From NCBI GenBank assembly GCA_019096065.1, contig JAGUCH010000002.1, forward strand, positions 14,334,501 through 14,398,500: 64,000 bases of DNA, given 5' to 3'. The position numbers and the translations under genes are program-made. The notes beneath the pieces are model-generated. The model was not told the DNA's origin, ran no database searches, and saw nothing but the letters and a program-made list of their open reading frames with translations. This DNA is from Paracyclopina nana. Lineage: Eukaryota; Arthropoda; Copepoda; Cyclopoida; Cyclopettidae. This document shows, piece after piece, positions 44,285 through 55,813 of the stretch (the stretch's first letter is position 1; every line of letters starts with the position of its first letter).

Positions 44285-44621
44285 AATCTCAGCAGTCAAT
44301 GAATTCTCAAAAAAATATCCAGCTTTTTGTTCATGTTTGATGACGTCACATCTGCAAATTCTTTTACCGCCATCTGTTGCAGGCCTTTTAACGAAAATGT
44401 TGAGTTTCACATCGTTCCTAATTAAGGTGAAACTTTTTACATTACTTTTTGTTGCTAAAATCACACATTTCTCGGTTTTAAGCCAAATAATGCAAAATCT
44501 GTTCAAAAGATGACTTTTTAAATTGTTTTTGCTGAAATCGCGCAATTTTCATTTTTGATTTTTTTTTAGTAAAAAAAGCAATTTCTGCTCCACATTTCAG
44601 TTTGCTTCGCTCTTTTCAAGA

Positions 44622-45076
44622 GTCAGCAATACCAGAGACTTATATAACAAGAGAAGTGCTACTGGGCGAGGCTTAAGAGGGTGCGTTTGCAGTTCTGCTG
44701 CACGCTCCAAAAGAGAGTACAATGGAATTTTGGTCGCGGCTGCCTGAATTTGGGCCGGGGCAGACTTTTGGTTGCTAATAACTCTGAAATGAGTCCACTT
44801 AGCCAAAATAGTCCTATTTTACGAGTTGCTCAATTTTGCTAGGGCTATCTTTTGTATTTGATAAATATTTCCCCAACTATTAGGATTTAAAAGTTGTAAA
44901 ACAGAGGTGCCAGTTGGCGTTTTCCTTTCTGGATCAAGGCAGCCTGTTGACTACTTTATTAGAACAGCTGACCCAAACGTTATCAAAATCACTTGTAGCA
45001 CTTGGCGCGCGCTCGCCTGCAGTGAGAATGCAAGAAGTAGCACTTCTCTTTCTATATAAGTCTCTAAGCAATACTA
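44622..45076. repeat. Inverted-repeat pair around AT-rich sequence
   Basis: GAGACTTATATAACAAGAGA with AGTGCTACT (from 44635) is the inverse of the block at 45036-45060. The arms are about 35 bp. The sequence from 45150 to 45330 (GGGTACCAGTACTTTGATCT onward) has a direct relative at 51654-51810. No gene is seen between 45077 and 45816. Confidence 0.55.
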
Positions 45077-45816
45077 GTTAAAGTTTAAAAGTTTTAAAAT
45101 CATTGTTTCAATAAGGATTCTATTTCGAAAAAGTTTATTAAGCAAAAGTAGCGGGTACCAGTACTTTGATCTAAAAAGGGGTCCGTTTTAAAATCTACAT
45201 GTTAATGTCTACTGGCGTCTGTTTTATGATCTACTGGCGTCTTTTTAAGGTCTATGTTGTTTTTTTGGTATCACTTTTACCTGAGTACTTTGATCTACAT
45301 ACCTGTGTGTTACGATCTACGAAACTATGTTTTTTGTTATACGCATATTACCATATAAAAACTTGGCATTAAGGCTTACAAAATCCAACTTACATCCAAC
45401 TTAGATCCAACTGATGGTAAGGCGAAACACTGAGTGGGAGAGATAATTCAACTAGTTGTAGTTGAGAGATCAAACAACGCAACTTTTCGGATATTTTACA
45501 ACTTGATGTCAGACAAAAATTGTGTCCCCATCAAATGCACCGAATGCTGCTAATTCTATTTCAAGAACGTTATTGAAAATCCCTTTTCTCATCAACTGAT
45601 CTTCAAGGATGAACACCACCATTCAACAAGCTTTCTCTCTATAGCAAGAGAACGTGCACACATTTTGAATATTCGGAAATAGCTTTTTGTGTCATAAAGA
45701 TTTGTCCATTTTCGCATTTTTTGTCTGGTAACTCCCGACGCGTCAACACAGAGCAGAGCCAAGCGTAAACAATAATAACAAAAGCAGAAATCGGCGGCCG
45801 CGGATAATTACGAAAA

Positions 45817-48800
45817 ATGGAGGACGACCCGGAGACTCCATTTGGGGCCAAGATGCCACCCGGCGGCATGACCTCGACTCCTGCCATTCATATGGAGTCT
45901 ATTGAAGACAGTGACAGCCAGGAAGGCGACGAAGACGAAGAGGACGGAGTGGAAGCGGTTGATGGGAGCTCAGGTGAAGAAGAAGAAAATGATGACGAGG
46001 ATGGGGACGAAGATTCTGAAGATTCTGGCTCTGATGACGACGATGGTGAGGAAGAAGAAGATGATGACCAAGACGGCGACGAAGATGGCGAGGATGATGA
46101 TGCAACTGCCCAGTACGACGAGGAAGAGCCGGCTCCGAAGCCTTTGGTGCCAACTTTGACAATTAGGCGAACGGAGTTGACCCGGAAGCTGACAGCTGCG
46201 GTTATTTCAAGTCCGTCTGGATCGGACGCGAGTGGAAGTCCCGCGCCGAAAAAGCGAGGCCGGCCAACAAAGGCTGAAATGGAAAGAAGAGCGCGTGAGC
46301 GGGCTGAACGTGAAGCCCGTGGGGAATTGCCGGAAGAGCCAACCCCGCGAAAAAGAGGACGCAAACCCATGGACCCGGCTCTGAAGGAGAAACTCCGCAT
46401 CGAGAGGCTCGAAGCCAAAAAGGCCGAGAAAAGAAGGCTCAAAATGGAGAAAAGAGGATGGAGCAATAAAAAGATGGGTGTAGCCGAGAGGCGGCAAGCT
46501 CGTTTGAAGCGGAAAGAAGACGAGGAAAATGAGGCCAAAACTAGGAGGAAACCTGGACGTAAAGGGCGCATTTTGACCGAGGCTGAAAAGGAGGAACGCG
46601 AAGCGATGCGCAAAGCCAAGTATGAAGAGGTGAAGCGTGTTAAGGCCGAAAAGGCCGAGAAAAGAAGGCTAAGAAATGAACAGTTGAAAGAGAACCGCAA
46701 AAAGAAAAAGGAGGAAGAAGCGCGGCAACGTGAAGCCTACGAGAAAAGGATGCAAGAGTTGAAGGCCTCGTTTTTGGACGAGACCACTCAAATGTCAGGC
46801 AATGGTGGTGGCACTGCTGACCTCGAAGCCTCAATGGCTATGCTGGACGAAACTTCTCAGTCGAGCGTCACTCGCAATGTCCTGGAGATGTCTGCGCTCG
46901 ACCCCATCAAGCACGTCACTGCCGAGACATTGTTTGAGTACCGATGGCCTCTTGAGGGGAAACGAGGTGAGCACTACTTTCTTCAGGAGCAAGTCTCCGA
47001 GTACCTTGGCGTGACCTCATTCAAAAGGCGCTATCCTGACCTGGTGAGGAAGAAGATCAATCATGAAGAAAGGGATTTCCTCCTCGAAATGAAGGTTATC
47101 AATGTAACACAGGTATGCAACTACTAATTGTGATTTGTTGTCGGGAGATCAAGTTACTACTTTTACCAGCTGCTACTGTAGCAGAGTTCATTATAACAAT
47201 TAGCATTGCTCTGTGATAAGCACATTTTATTATAGGTAATTTTATTTTGCGCAACAAATCGTTTTACATTTATGTTGCTAAATCAACTGAGGTCAAAATA
47301 AGCCAAATCAATCGAAAAGTTTCCAAATTCATGAAATATTATTTGCATCAAAACAGAAAAAATAAGGAAATTGAGCCGACTAGACTAGTACAACTTTTTT
47401 GCGCCACTCTCCTTGCTCTGCTAACGTTGCAGTCGTGAGTGCACATTCAATTGCGATAAGCCGCGTGAAGTAGTAGCTAAAGTTGTTGTTGTTGTTGTAC
47501 ATTGTAGGCTGATTTGGGACTGACAGCCATTCCTTCGGCCGAAGTTTTGGACATCATGTCAAAGGACTTTTACGACAAGTATGAGGAGTACATGGCCGTT
47601 GTGGCTGAACGCAAAGATCGCACGTTACGACAGCCGGCTTACTCAACTGCCGTCACCGTGGAAAGACATCAATTGGCCAACTTTATCGAAAAGGCAGTTC
47701 AAGAAACCGCTGATTGGAACAAGAAAATGAACCAAGAAAGGTATGCTAAATCTCTTCGTCAATTTCATTTGGTGTGTCATACGATCATTTTAGGAGGGAG
47801 AAGCGTCGGGCTTATTTTGACATGCAAACCTTTGCTGTGCATTATCCTCAAAATGGCAAAGGAAAAATGAAGGTTGTTGATAAACCCAAGTTGGGACACT
47901 ACCCAATCTCGCTGATTCCTGGCCAATTCACGGACTACTACCGTGCTTTTTCTGCCAACCAACTGAAGCACATGCCCCTGAACACCGCCCTTAAGAGTGC
48001 CCCTAAACATCCGAAGGCCTTTCACACAGCTGTGGCCTCAGCTAAGGTTGCTGCCAAGCGCAAAACCTCTGCAGCCTTAAAGTCCAAAACCAAAAAGCCT
48101 AGATCTGATGGCAGCAGCTCTGACAGCTCTAGTTCCGGTTCATCTAGTTCGGATGACAGCTCTGACGAGTCGTCCAGTTCCGATTCCGAAACTGACTCTG
48201 ATGTGGATATCCTTGATGAAGACGATGATGGCAAAGCCAAATCTGGTCCTCCCAAGGTGATTCTTTCTCCCAAGGATCCAGTGTCAAAGGCCACGAAAAA
48301 GATTGATGCTGATGTGCCTGGGGCAATCTGTAAAAATTGTCAAGGAGACCGCAAGAGAAATAAGCTTGCCCAACCTGAAGTGCTATTGCACTGCTCTAAA
48401 TGCGACTCTTCCGCTCACCCTACATGCGTCGGCTTAAACATTGAGCTACTCCAGTTCGTCACCTCGTACAACTGGGAATGTACTGATTGCAAGAATTGTT
48501 CAAAATGTCACGATCATACTGACGAGGATAGAATGCTGTTTTGTGACTTGTGCGACAGAGGCTATCATAGCTACTGTGTTGGCTTGGAGGAAATTCCGAG
48601 CGGAAGATGGCATTGTGTGGAATGCTCCATTTGCTCACTATGTGGCGAAACAGATCCTCTTGGAGGGCAGGAGCTAACTGACGAATTATTGAGTTCCATG
48701 AGGGGAAAGAAGATAGATTGGGTTTTCGAGTTTAAGCCCGGAAGTGCAGGAGGCAAGATTTATTCTCATACCATGTGCATACCTTGCCATAGGTAAGTTA

Positions 48801-49208
48801 ATCCCCTATCTCATCCAATTAGATAGAATAATGCTATAGCTTTTTATATGCAGGTTGTGGAAGAAGACTCAATTTTGCCCCGAGTGCAACATTTGCTTCG
48901 GACGAGAAGGTGCAGGGGAGCGAGGCAAAGAGTTGTTCAACGAGAACTCTGGCGAAGTTGAGTATTCTATGTGTTGGGTTTGCTCACGCCAACATCACTC
49001 GAAATGTATTGGAGGGGCACCGCGATTCATATGTCAAGCATGCCAAAGAAGAACTCAGGAGAAGTGCATTGGTCTGGCTGGCAATGTAACCACTGTCTCC
49101 ACTGCTATGTCTGCGGCAGCCTCTGGAACGGCCTCTGTGAATACTTCGATGACCAACTTTGGTACTCCCCTCTCGTCCAGGCCTCGGAGATTCGGTGTGA
49201 CTCAGTAG
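45817..49208 (+). CDS. PHF10: PHF10/SAYP, PHD-finger subunit of the PBAF chromatin remodeller
   Basis: Exons 45817-47112, 47508-47740, 47794-48792 and 48854-49208 give 960 residues. Order: a long acidic N-tail, three AT-hook-like motifs ([24 protein letters not shown]), a Lys/Glu/Arg coiled region, and the SAY domain ([20 protein letters not shown], then [13 protein letters not shown] and HYPQNG). A Ser/Asp tract precedes tandem PHD fingers ([11 protein letters not shown] to CVEC) and a further Cys-rich PHD-like part ([10 protein letters not shown]...[13 protein letters not shown]...CQAC). PBAF uses this subunit to read histone tails. The three-finger layout is closer to insect SAYP than to human PHF10. 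The 395-nt first intron is long for this window. Confidence 0.9.
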
Positions 49209-49393
49209 ATGTGTCTTTTCTTTGAACTACTAACAAGCTATTGCTACACTAAAATTAATCATGCGCGTTTGCGTCAATTAAGCTGAATAATAATACCTGT
49301 TCCATATTGTTTTGTACTAACGCATCTCATATTCTGGTCTGCTCCTACAGTTAGTCTCTATTTTGGGCATTGAGCAACGACTTTTTTCTTTAG

Positions 49394-49560
49394 GTCCTGA
49401 AGACCACTTGTCAGATCCACCAAAAAGAAGCAGTCCAATGGAGCCTCCCGTTGCATGCGACATTTGTTCAAAAACCTACAAAAATCGAGCGACATTATAC
49501 TCTCATAAAAACAGAGATCATGGATTGCGAGGAGTAGCAGCTTTAACTGCAGTGAATTAA
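49394..49560 (+). CDS. Possible alternative last exon encoding a C2H2 finger
   Basis: It is preceded by a strong acceptor (TTTTTTCTTTAG). The frame reads PEDHLSDPPKRSS, then CDICSKTYKNRATLYSHKNRDH, a C-x2-C-x12-H-x4-H finger, to a stop at 49558-49560. A weak donor (G then GTGTGA at 49195) in the last PHF10 exon would join it in frame, giving a PHF10 form ending in a zinc finger. It could also belong to an unseen separate gene. Confidence 0.4.
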
Positions 49561-49676
49561 AAAATCAAGGCCTTTTTTAGCAATATTTTAATGTTATCTG
49601 GCAGCTCTGTGAATAAGGCGAAAGAGCGGTTTGTTTGCAAACAAAACGTTTGACGAGAAAAATAAATGCCTGCATA

Positions 49677-50364
49677 ATGTCTATTCCTGACAAAAGTTGG
49701 CAGCCTCCTTATGTCTCCTTTGAAACATCGTGAGTCATGATTGTTGACCGCGAGGTCTCGGTAAATTAAAAGTTTTTCCTATTTTAGCATGGGCGAATTT
49801 GTGGTCGAGTTGTATTGGAAACATGCTCCCATGACCTGCAGGAATTTTGCAGAGTTGGCACGTCGAGGCTATTACAATGACACCAAATTCCATAGGATCA
49901 TCCGTGATTTCATGATCCAAGGTGGAGATCCAACAGCCACAGGGAGAGGTGGAGTGTCCATTTATGGCAAGCAATTTGACGACGAAATACATGATGATCT
50001 CAAGCATACTGGTCCATTATTCGAACTCTTCTTTCCCTTGCGAAAAATCTTTTAAAAACTTCTGCCTTTCTATTAGGAGCTGGAATTTTGTCAATGGCCA
50101 ATTCTGGGCCGGATACAAATGGATCGCAGTTTTTCATCACCTTGGCTCCTACTCAATGGCTGGATGGAAAACATGCCATTTTTGGTAAGCAAGTTCATGT
50201 TCTGGATTATTAAAAATTAGGCTTTTCTCTCATAAAATCTTATTTCAGGTCGAATTCACAGTGGTATGAAGATTGTTTCGAGAATGAGCTTGGTTGAGAC
50301 TGACAAGAATGACAAACCTGTGGATGACGTGCGAATAATCAAAGCAAATGTTGTCGAAAGCTAA
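49677..50364 (+). CDS. PPIL1: Peptidyl-prolyl isomerase-like 1 (spliceosomal cyclophilin)
   Basis: Exons 49677-49729, 49788-50011, 50077-50184 and 50249-50364 give 166 residues, the same as human PPIL1. It begins [20 protein letters not shown]. The active-site residues are visible: [15 protein letters not shown] (Arg, Phe, Met, Gln), [21 protein letters not shown] (Phe, Trp, Leu, His). PPIL1 joins the spliceosome with SKIP. The second intron has an unusual donor, GTCCAT. The other introns are 58 and 64 nt. Confidence 0.96.
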
Positions 50365-50597
50365 TTCAGTATTTTGTGATTTTCGGTACCCAAAAAAACC
50401 GCTTTATTTTTTCATGTACTCACTAAACGAATTGGGTCTCTCAATTATCAATTAGAGTTTGAAAAGACTAGAGCACTGAATCTTGATGAGTTTTTGGGTA
50501 AAAAATTGCCGAGGTACAGCTCAAAATAAAGCTCCGATCGGAACAATCTTTTAAGCTGTTCATGGTTTCTCTGTACAATTGCCAAATACCGAATAAT

Positions 50598-50792
50598 ATC
50601 TATTTATATATGTAAACAATTTATAAAACAAGCTAATAAAATAGCTGAGCAAATTTTGTAAAGTAGAAATCGAGTGGCATTTTTGCGGGCTCGAGCTTGC
50701 GAGAGCCAAGTAATGCCACGAGATTTTTACTTTGCAAAATGAGCTCAGATGTTTTGTAAGCCTGTTTTATAATTTGTTTACATATATATACG
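50598..50792. repeat. Palindrome with about 90-bp arms
   Basis: The arms begin and end with TATATATGTAAACAA or its complement. The middle contains GTGGCATTTTTGCGGGCTCG and its mirrored partner GCGAGAGCCAAGTAATGCCA, with the apex near 50695. It lies downstream of PPIL1. 50793-51058 shows nothing recognisable. Confidence 0.75.
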
Positions 50793-51058
50793 ATTTTATA
50801 TGATGGAAAGTAATTTTCAAATGTTAATGAAGTTACAAGACCAGGCGATCTTGACTTAGCACCTGATCCATTACTTGAAGGCTAGGGTTGAGAGGCCCTC
50901 AGTAGTGCAAGAGTAACAGAAAGCGTTAATCAATCAATTAAAAAATTGTGCATTTAGAATTTGGCATTTTTGGGGGCTAAAAGATGTGTTAGATTAAGTT
51001 TTGTCTGGTACCTCTGAAAAGGCTCTACTGTTCTACTAAGCTTAGCTCAGCTGAGAAT

Positions 51059-51499
51059 CAGGGTGACCAGATGTGGCTATTTATAGCCAAAGTGGCTATT
51101 TTTGACCAATGTGTGGCTACGGAAATTCAGGCCGAATAGCCATAGCCATTCGTGGCTATTTTTGAAAAGTCCGAAAATTTGATATTTTTACTTAATAAAC
51201 TCTATAAAATCATCAAAAATGCAGGCAAAAAATGAAATTTGCAAAAATGGCTGACTTTAAAAAAAATCTTTTTCTTCCAATATAAGAAGAAAATCTTTTA
51301 TTAAATCCTTGATTTCATGCATAGCAATCCCAAAAATTGGGAGGACACGCAATAGCTAATATTACCTTGATAATTCCTAAAAATGTGGCTATTTTTCATC
51401 AATTTGTGGCTATTTTGAGCATTTTTTGTAAGATAGCCAAACGTGGCTATTTTAGGGGAAAATATGGCTACAGCCCGCTCAAATTTTCTGGTCACCCTG
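51059..51499. mobile_element. hAT-type MITE
   Basis: Perfect 13-bp terminal inverted repeats, CAGGGTGACCAGA and TCTGGTCACCCTG, are flanked by an 8-bp duplication CTGAGAAT at 51051-51058 and 51500-51507. The 8-bp duplication is the hAT hallmark. The 441-bp inside is AT-rich, repeats GTGGCTATTTT many times and has no transposase frame. Confidence 0.92.
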
Positions 51500-51547
51500 C
51501 TGAGAATAAGAATAAGAAGGAATTCTGACATTAATTATTCTGTCTGT

Positions 51548-51618
51548 ATTGGTAGCTCAGTCAGAGGAGCGTTGGACTCCTAATCTAGATGATCAGGGTT
51601 CGATCCCCATACTTGGCA
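51548..51618 (+). repeat. tRNA-derived sequence, Arg(CCT)-like, degenerate
   Basis: It has box A (TAGCTCAGTCAG), box B (GGTTCGATCCC), a paired D arm (GCTC/GAGC), an anticodon stem with wobbles and loop CTCCTAA (anticodon CCT). The acceptor stem does not pair and the T stem pairs 3 of 5. It is probably a pseudo-tRNA or SINE head. Confidence 0.55.
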
Positions 51619-51649
51619 TTTTTTCTCCTTTTTTCTAACATGGGATTTA

Positions 51650-52230
51650 CTTGGGTACCAGTGCTCTGACCTAAAAAGGGGTCCGTTTTAAAACCTAAGT
51701 ACTAAGATCTAATGGCGTCTGTTTTGTGACCTAAAGGTGTCGTTTTAACATCTAAATGGAAGATTTGTAAGTAATGTTCACCTGAGTTTTACGATCTAAA
51801 ATCGGGGGCAATCTTTTCAACTCCTAAATTGATGCAAATGTTAGAGTCCTGTTGCTATTGCACTGATGGATGGAAAAACTAGGCCTATGAACCGATCACT
51901 TTTTGAGGCTATTAGAGTTTTGTGTCCCAACTTTTCACGTCTTCAGCTTCAGCTGATTTTGAACAGGCAAGCAGAGATTCATTTTTGGAAATTGTCCCTA
52001 ACACAAGGGTTTTTGGGTGTAGATTCCACTACACGCAATGCCTGTATTGCAAAATTACAAAAATTGGCCATTAGATCATAAAACAGACCCCATTAGATTT
52101 TAAAACACAGGTATAAAGTTGGCTCCAGCTACTCCGCCTTAGGTATTAAAAATATGTTCTTAGGTCATAAAACGTAAACAGCACGTAGGTATTAAAACTT
52201 AGGTCTTAGTATGGTTTCCCATTTACTTCT
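51650..52230. repeat. Fold-back element with degenerate repeat arms
   Basis: 51654-51810 repeats motifs like GATCTAATGGCGTCTGTTTT. 52075-52225 carries the same family inverted. A relative lies at 45155-45330. The short open stretch at 51866-52081 in the centre has no recognisable domain. 52231-52697 shows nothing else. Confidence 0.55.
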
Positions 52231-52697
52231 TGGACAATATCATGGTCTCTGGTCAAACAGAGGAGCAACACACCTTATAAAATACTTTATAATGCGTGTC
52301 ACTTGATAAAGTTAAACGTCAGAGCTTTTATATATGTATAGTAATATGAACTGAGACGAATTGGTAAACTGAATTATACATGCGAAAATTGCTTTCCATC
52401 ATATAAAAAATAGCATGGCATAACATACAAAACGGTGGAACAAAAATTGGTAGATGTCGTGCTACTGTAGGCCGGCCGGCCTCCTTTAGGTTGTTTTTTG
52501 GAACTGAGTTTTGAGAACGATCTACTCAACAAAATCTAGAGCTCTAGAAATGACAGGCAGTGGCGCGTGATTCTATTTTAGATTTATTTTTATTGACCGG
52601 TTTTTCGCGTCAGCTGAATCTAGCGACATAGTAACAGCTCAAATGTAAACAACGATAGCGCTTCTGACTTTTGAATTTTGATACTTTGAGCTTCAAG

Positions 52698-53441
52698 ATG
52701 GTCCTTGTCAAGATTTACTTGTTCCTCTACAACATTGCCCAAAGCTTGGGATGGGGCTGCCTCCTCTACCGACTCTTGCCTTACATCCAGGCTCAACTCT
52801 TGGCCACGAAGGGATTCTATCCGGCTCGAAATCCCAAAAGCCTCTACGAAGAACTTGGATTTCATGTGGAGTTGGTGCAAACGGCTGCACTGTTGGAAGT
52901 TTTACACGCCATTTTGGGTTTTGTCAAATCTAGTCCTGCTGTCACTGCCAAGCAGATATTAAGGTGAAATAGCTATTTCTTAAATGATTGCCATTTACTT
53001 ACTTACTGTCTTTTTAGCCGCCTTGGAGTCGTTTGGGTGCCATTGCACTTTGTTTTGAAAGCCCAAACCTCTCCTGGGGTAACTCTGGTACTTTTTGCCT
53101 GGGCTTTAACTGAAACAATCAGGTATCCCTACTATGCGCTCAACTTGATCAATGTCAACGTTGGACTTCTGACCTGGCTTCGATACACTCTTTTCATCAT
53201 TCTATACCCCATGGGAGTGACCGGAGAGCTCTGGTGTTATTGTGACAGCTTGTCCTTCTGGAAGTCATCAACCCTTTTCAGGATGGCTTTGCCCAACTCA
53301 TTGAACTTCACATTTAGCCCATATGTGCTCATAGTCATGGTTCTCTTTATGTATATTCCTGGTTTTCCTCCCATGTATTTCCACATGTTTGGTCAACGAC
53401 GCAAAGTCTTGGGCCGTTCGGACGACAAGAAGAAGGCCTAA
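52698..53441 (+). CDS. 3-hydroxyacyl-CoA dehydratase (HACD/PTPLA family)
   Basis: Exons 52698-52963 and 53018-53441 give 229 residues with a 54-nt intron. The enzyme removes water from 3-hydroxyacyl-CoA in very-long-chain fatty acid elongation in the ER. Conserved parts: YLFLYNIAQSLGW, TAALLEVLHAILGFVKSS, WALTETIRYPYYAL with the catalytic Tyr, and RYTLFIILYPMGVTGELW with the catalytic Glu. Six or so hydrophobic helices are present, and the tail RRKVLGRSDDKKKA is a lysine-rich ER-retention type. HACD1/2 versus other members cannot be decided. Confidence 0.95.
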
Positions 53442-53687
53442 TTGAAAATGCGGTATTCTTTTTATTTAGCCATAGGCCAAAAATAAAAAGCATTCATCAT
53501 TGGGCTAAAACCTGTTTCATTTTTTGAAGAATCTATGCTTACCAATTTTTTAGGCTTGTAGCGTTTCATGTCGGAGAGATATGCTACTTTGAGCAGTTTT
53601 TCATGAATTTGGCTGAAATTACTGAAATCATACCTTGATATTTTCGAACTTACGACAAAAGAAAACAAAATAACACTTTTAAATGGA

Positions 53688-54298
53688 ACATACTAAATAC
53701 CGCACACAAACGCAACGCAACACACACTATTAAACATAGCACACTTCTAAATACCGCACACTACTTTTTATATCATATTGTATCAATAAACTTAAAAAAC
53801 TGGCTGGAGGGAAACACAAATTATTTGTTAGTGACTAGAAAGACAATTAAGTTAGCATGAATGCATATAATAATGTGTGAATCCTGATAGCCGTTTTTTT
53901 GTCGTTTTTTTAGCATGTATGGTATTTAGTATGTTTGCTTACTAAATACCGCACACCAGAGACTTAATTAGATTACTAAGTCTCTGCCGCACACCATCAG
54001 CCTTGCATTCGAGCATAAGAAAATAAAGAGGGAGCTCATTTCCCGCGTTTCAAAAAATTCCTTTGCTGATCTTTGGTTCCTTCAATGATCTTTAGTTTAT
54101 GCGCCAAAACTAATGATTTAACTAGCATTGTAAAGCACTAAGTGAAAACAATTTGTTTAAAATATGAGTGTATTAGAATAATTGCCCGTCAACGTTTTTC
54201 AAATGCATTTCCATTTTTTTGCTGTGTGCTGTATTTAGTAGTGTGCAATATTTAGTAGAGTGCGTTGCGTTGCGTCTGTGTGCGGTATTTAGTATATA
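53688..54298. mobile_element. Inverted-repeat element (ACTAAATACCGCACAC ends)
   Basis: About 75 bp at 53690-53765 and 54229-54298 are inverted copies containing ATACTAAATACCGCACACA and AACGCAACGCAACAC. The same end motif recurs inverted at 53924-53955. No coding sequence. It probably represents a MITE or fold-back element. Confidence 0.75.
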
Positions 54299-54602
54299 CG
54301 TATTTGATTTCTTCTGTAGTGGCTTTATCAATAAAATACGTATATACTAATTATACTTATTTAAATCAATTTTTTAGAAGCTTATTGAAAATCAATTAGA
54401 AGAGAAACGCTCAGTTTTGGTTACATAGGCTTATCAAAAGTCAGGAAGTTATTCTTTTTATAATAGCAGCAAAATTACGAAAAAGGATGACAATTTTCAT
54501 TTTATAAGTTATAACAGTTATAGAATGAAAGTTTTCTGTATTGTTTTTAGTTAAGAGTTAATTGAAATGAAATATTTTTTGGTGCTGTGAACTTGTTAGT
54601 GA

Positions 54603-55813
54603 TACCAAAAATTCGGCTACGCGCATGTGTCCAGCTCCACGAAAAAAGTCAAAAATTCTACCAAGATATTCCTCTAAATTGTCACATATTATGATGTCCC
54701 ATAATATATGGCCGCATGAATAATTATAAAGTAACATTCTGTGCTACATCAGGCTGCATGGGCCCACACATAATGTCCCATAGCATTCTGTCCCATAGCA
54801 TTTTGTCTCATAGCATAATGTCCCATAACAAATTGTCACAAAGCAAATTGTTGCATAGCATATTGTCACATAGGCATTTGTCCCATAGCATATTGGCTCA
54901 TAGCAAGTTGGCACATAGCAGATTGTCTCATAGCAAGTTGGCACATAGCATATTGTCTCATAGCATATTGTCCCACAGCATAATGTCCCATTGCATAATG
55001 TCTCATAGCATAATGTCTCATAGCATAATGTCACATAGCATAATGTCACATAGCACAATGTCTCATACCGTATTGTCACATAGCAAATTGTCACATAGTA
55101 TTTTGGCTCATAGCATAATGTCTCATAGCATAATGTCTCATAGCATATTGGCACATAGGCAATTGTCTCATAGCAAATTGTCTCATAGCATATTGTCACA
55201 TAGCACAATGTCACATAGCATATTGGCTCATAGCAATTTGTCTCATAGCAAATTGTCTCATAGCAAATTGTCTCATAGGATATAATGCTATGTGACATTA
55301 TGCTATGAGCCAAAATGCTATGTGACAATTTGCTATGTGCCAATATGCTATGAGACAATTTGCTATGAGACAATTTGCTATGTGACAATTGCCTATGAGA
55401 CAATTTGCTATGAGCCAATTTGCTATGTGACAATTGCCTATGAGACAATTTGCTATGAGCCAATTTGCTATGAGACAATTTGCTATGAGACAATTTGCTA
55501 TGAGACAATTTTCTATGAGCCAATATGCTATGGGACTATATCCTATGAGACAATATGCTATGAGACAATCTGCTATGTGCCAACTTGCTATGAGACAATC
55601 TGCTATGTGCCAACTTGCTATGAGCCAATATGCTATGGGACATTATGGTATGTGATAATATACTATGAGACAAGGTCCTTTTTTCAAATCAGTAAGTATA
55701 ATATAACCTTGTAGCCTTAATGGCTATGGAACATTTTGCTATGTTCCAAGAATATAAAACTATTAATTTGCAATTTTTTGTAAAGCTCGACACATGCGCG
55801 TAGCCAAAAATTC
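54603..55813. mobile_element. Fold-back element filled with an inverted 15-bp satellite
   Basis: Outer inverted repeats of about 30 bp contain GGCTACGCGCATGTGT (54614-54629) and its complement ACACATGCGCGTAGCC (55789-55804). Inside, a 15-bp unit like CATAGCAAATTGTCT runs in one orientation from about 54765 to 55282, then inverted from about 55285 to 55675, near 60 units in all. Since 15 is divisible by three the arrays are open in several frames on both strands, giving SHSIL-type pentapeptide repeats. I treat these as non-coding. Confidence 0.88.

Noticed and set aside
44040-44545. Open frames rich in Lys or Phe across the A-rich tract
   Set aside because: They result from simple sequence (runs of A and ATGC).
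45888-46700. 270-residue Ser-rich minus-strand frame
   Set aside because: It is the antisense of the acidic and basic low-complexity part of PHF10; codons for Asp and Glu read as Ser-rich sequence on the other strand.
51548-51618. Functional tRNA-Arg gene
   Set aside because: The acceptor stem does not pair; only the D arm and anticodon arm are sound.
54716-55714. Long open frames of SHSIL-type repeats on both strands as a protein gene
   Set aside because: They are a by-product of a 15-bp array divisible by three. Both strands are open, there is no non-repeat domain, and the array is palindromic inside a fold-back element.
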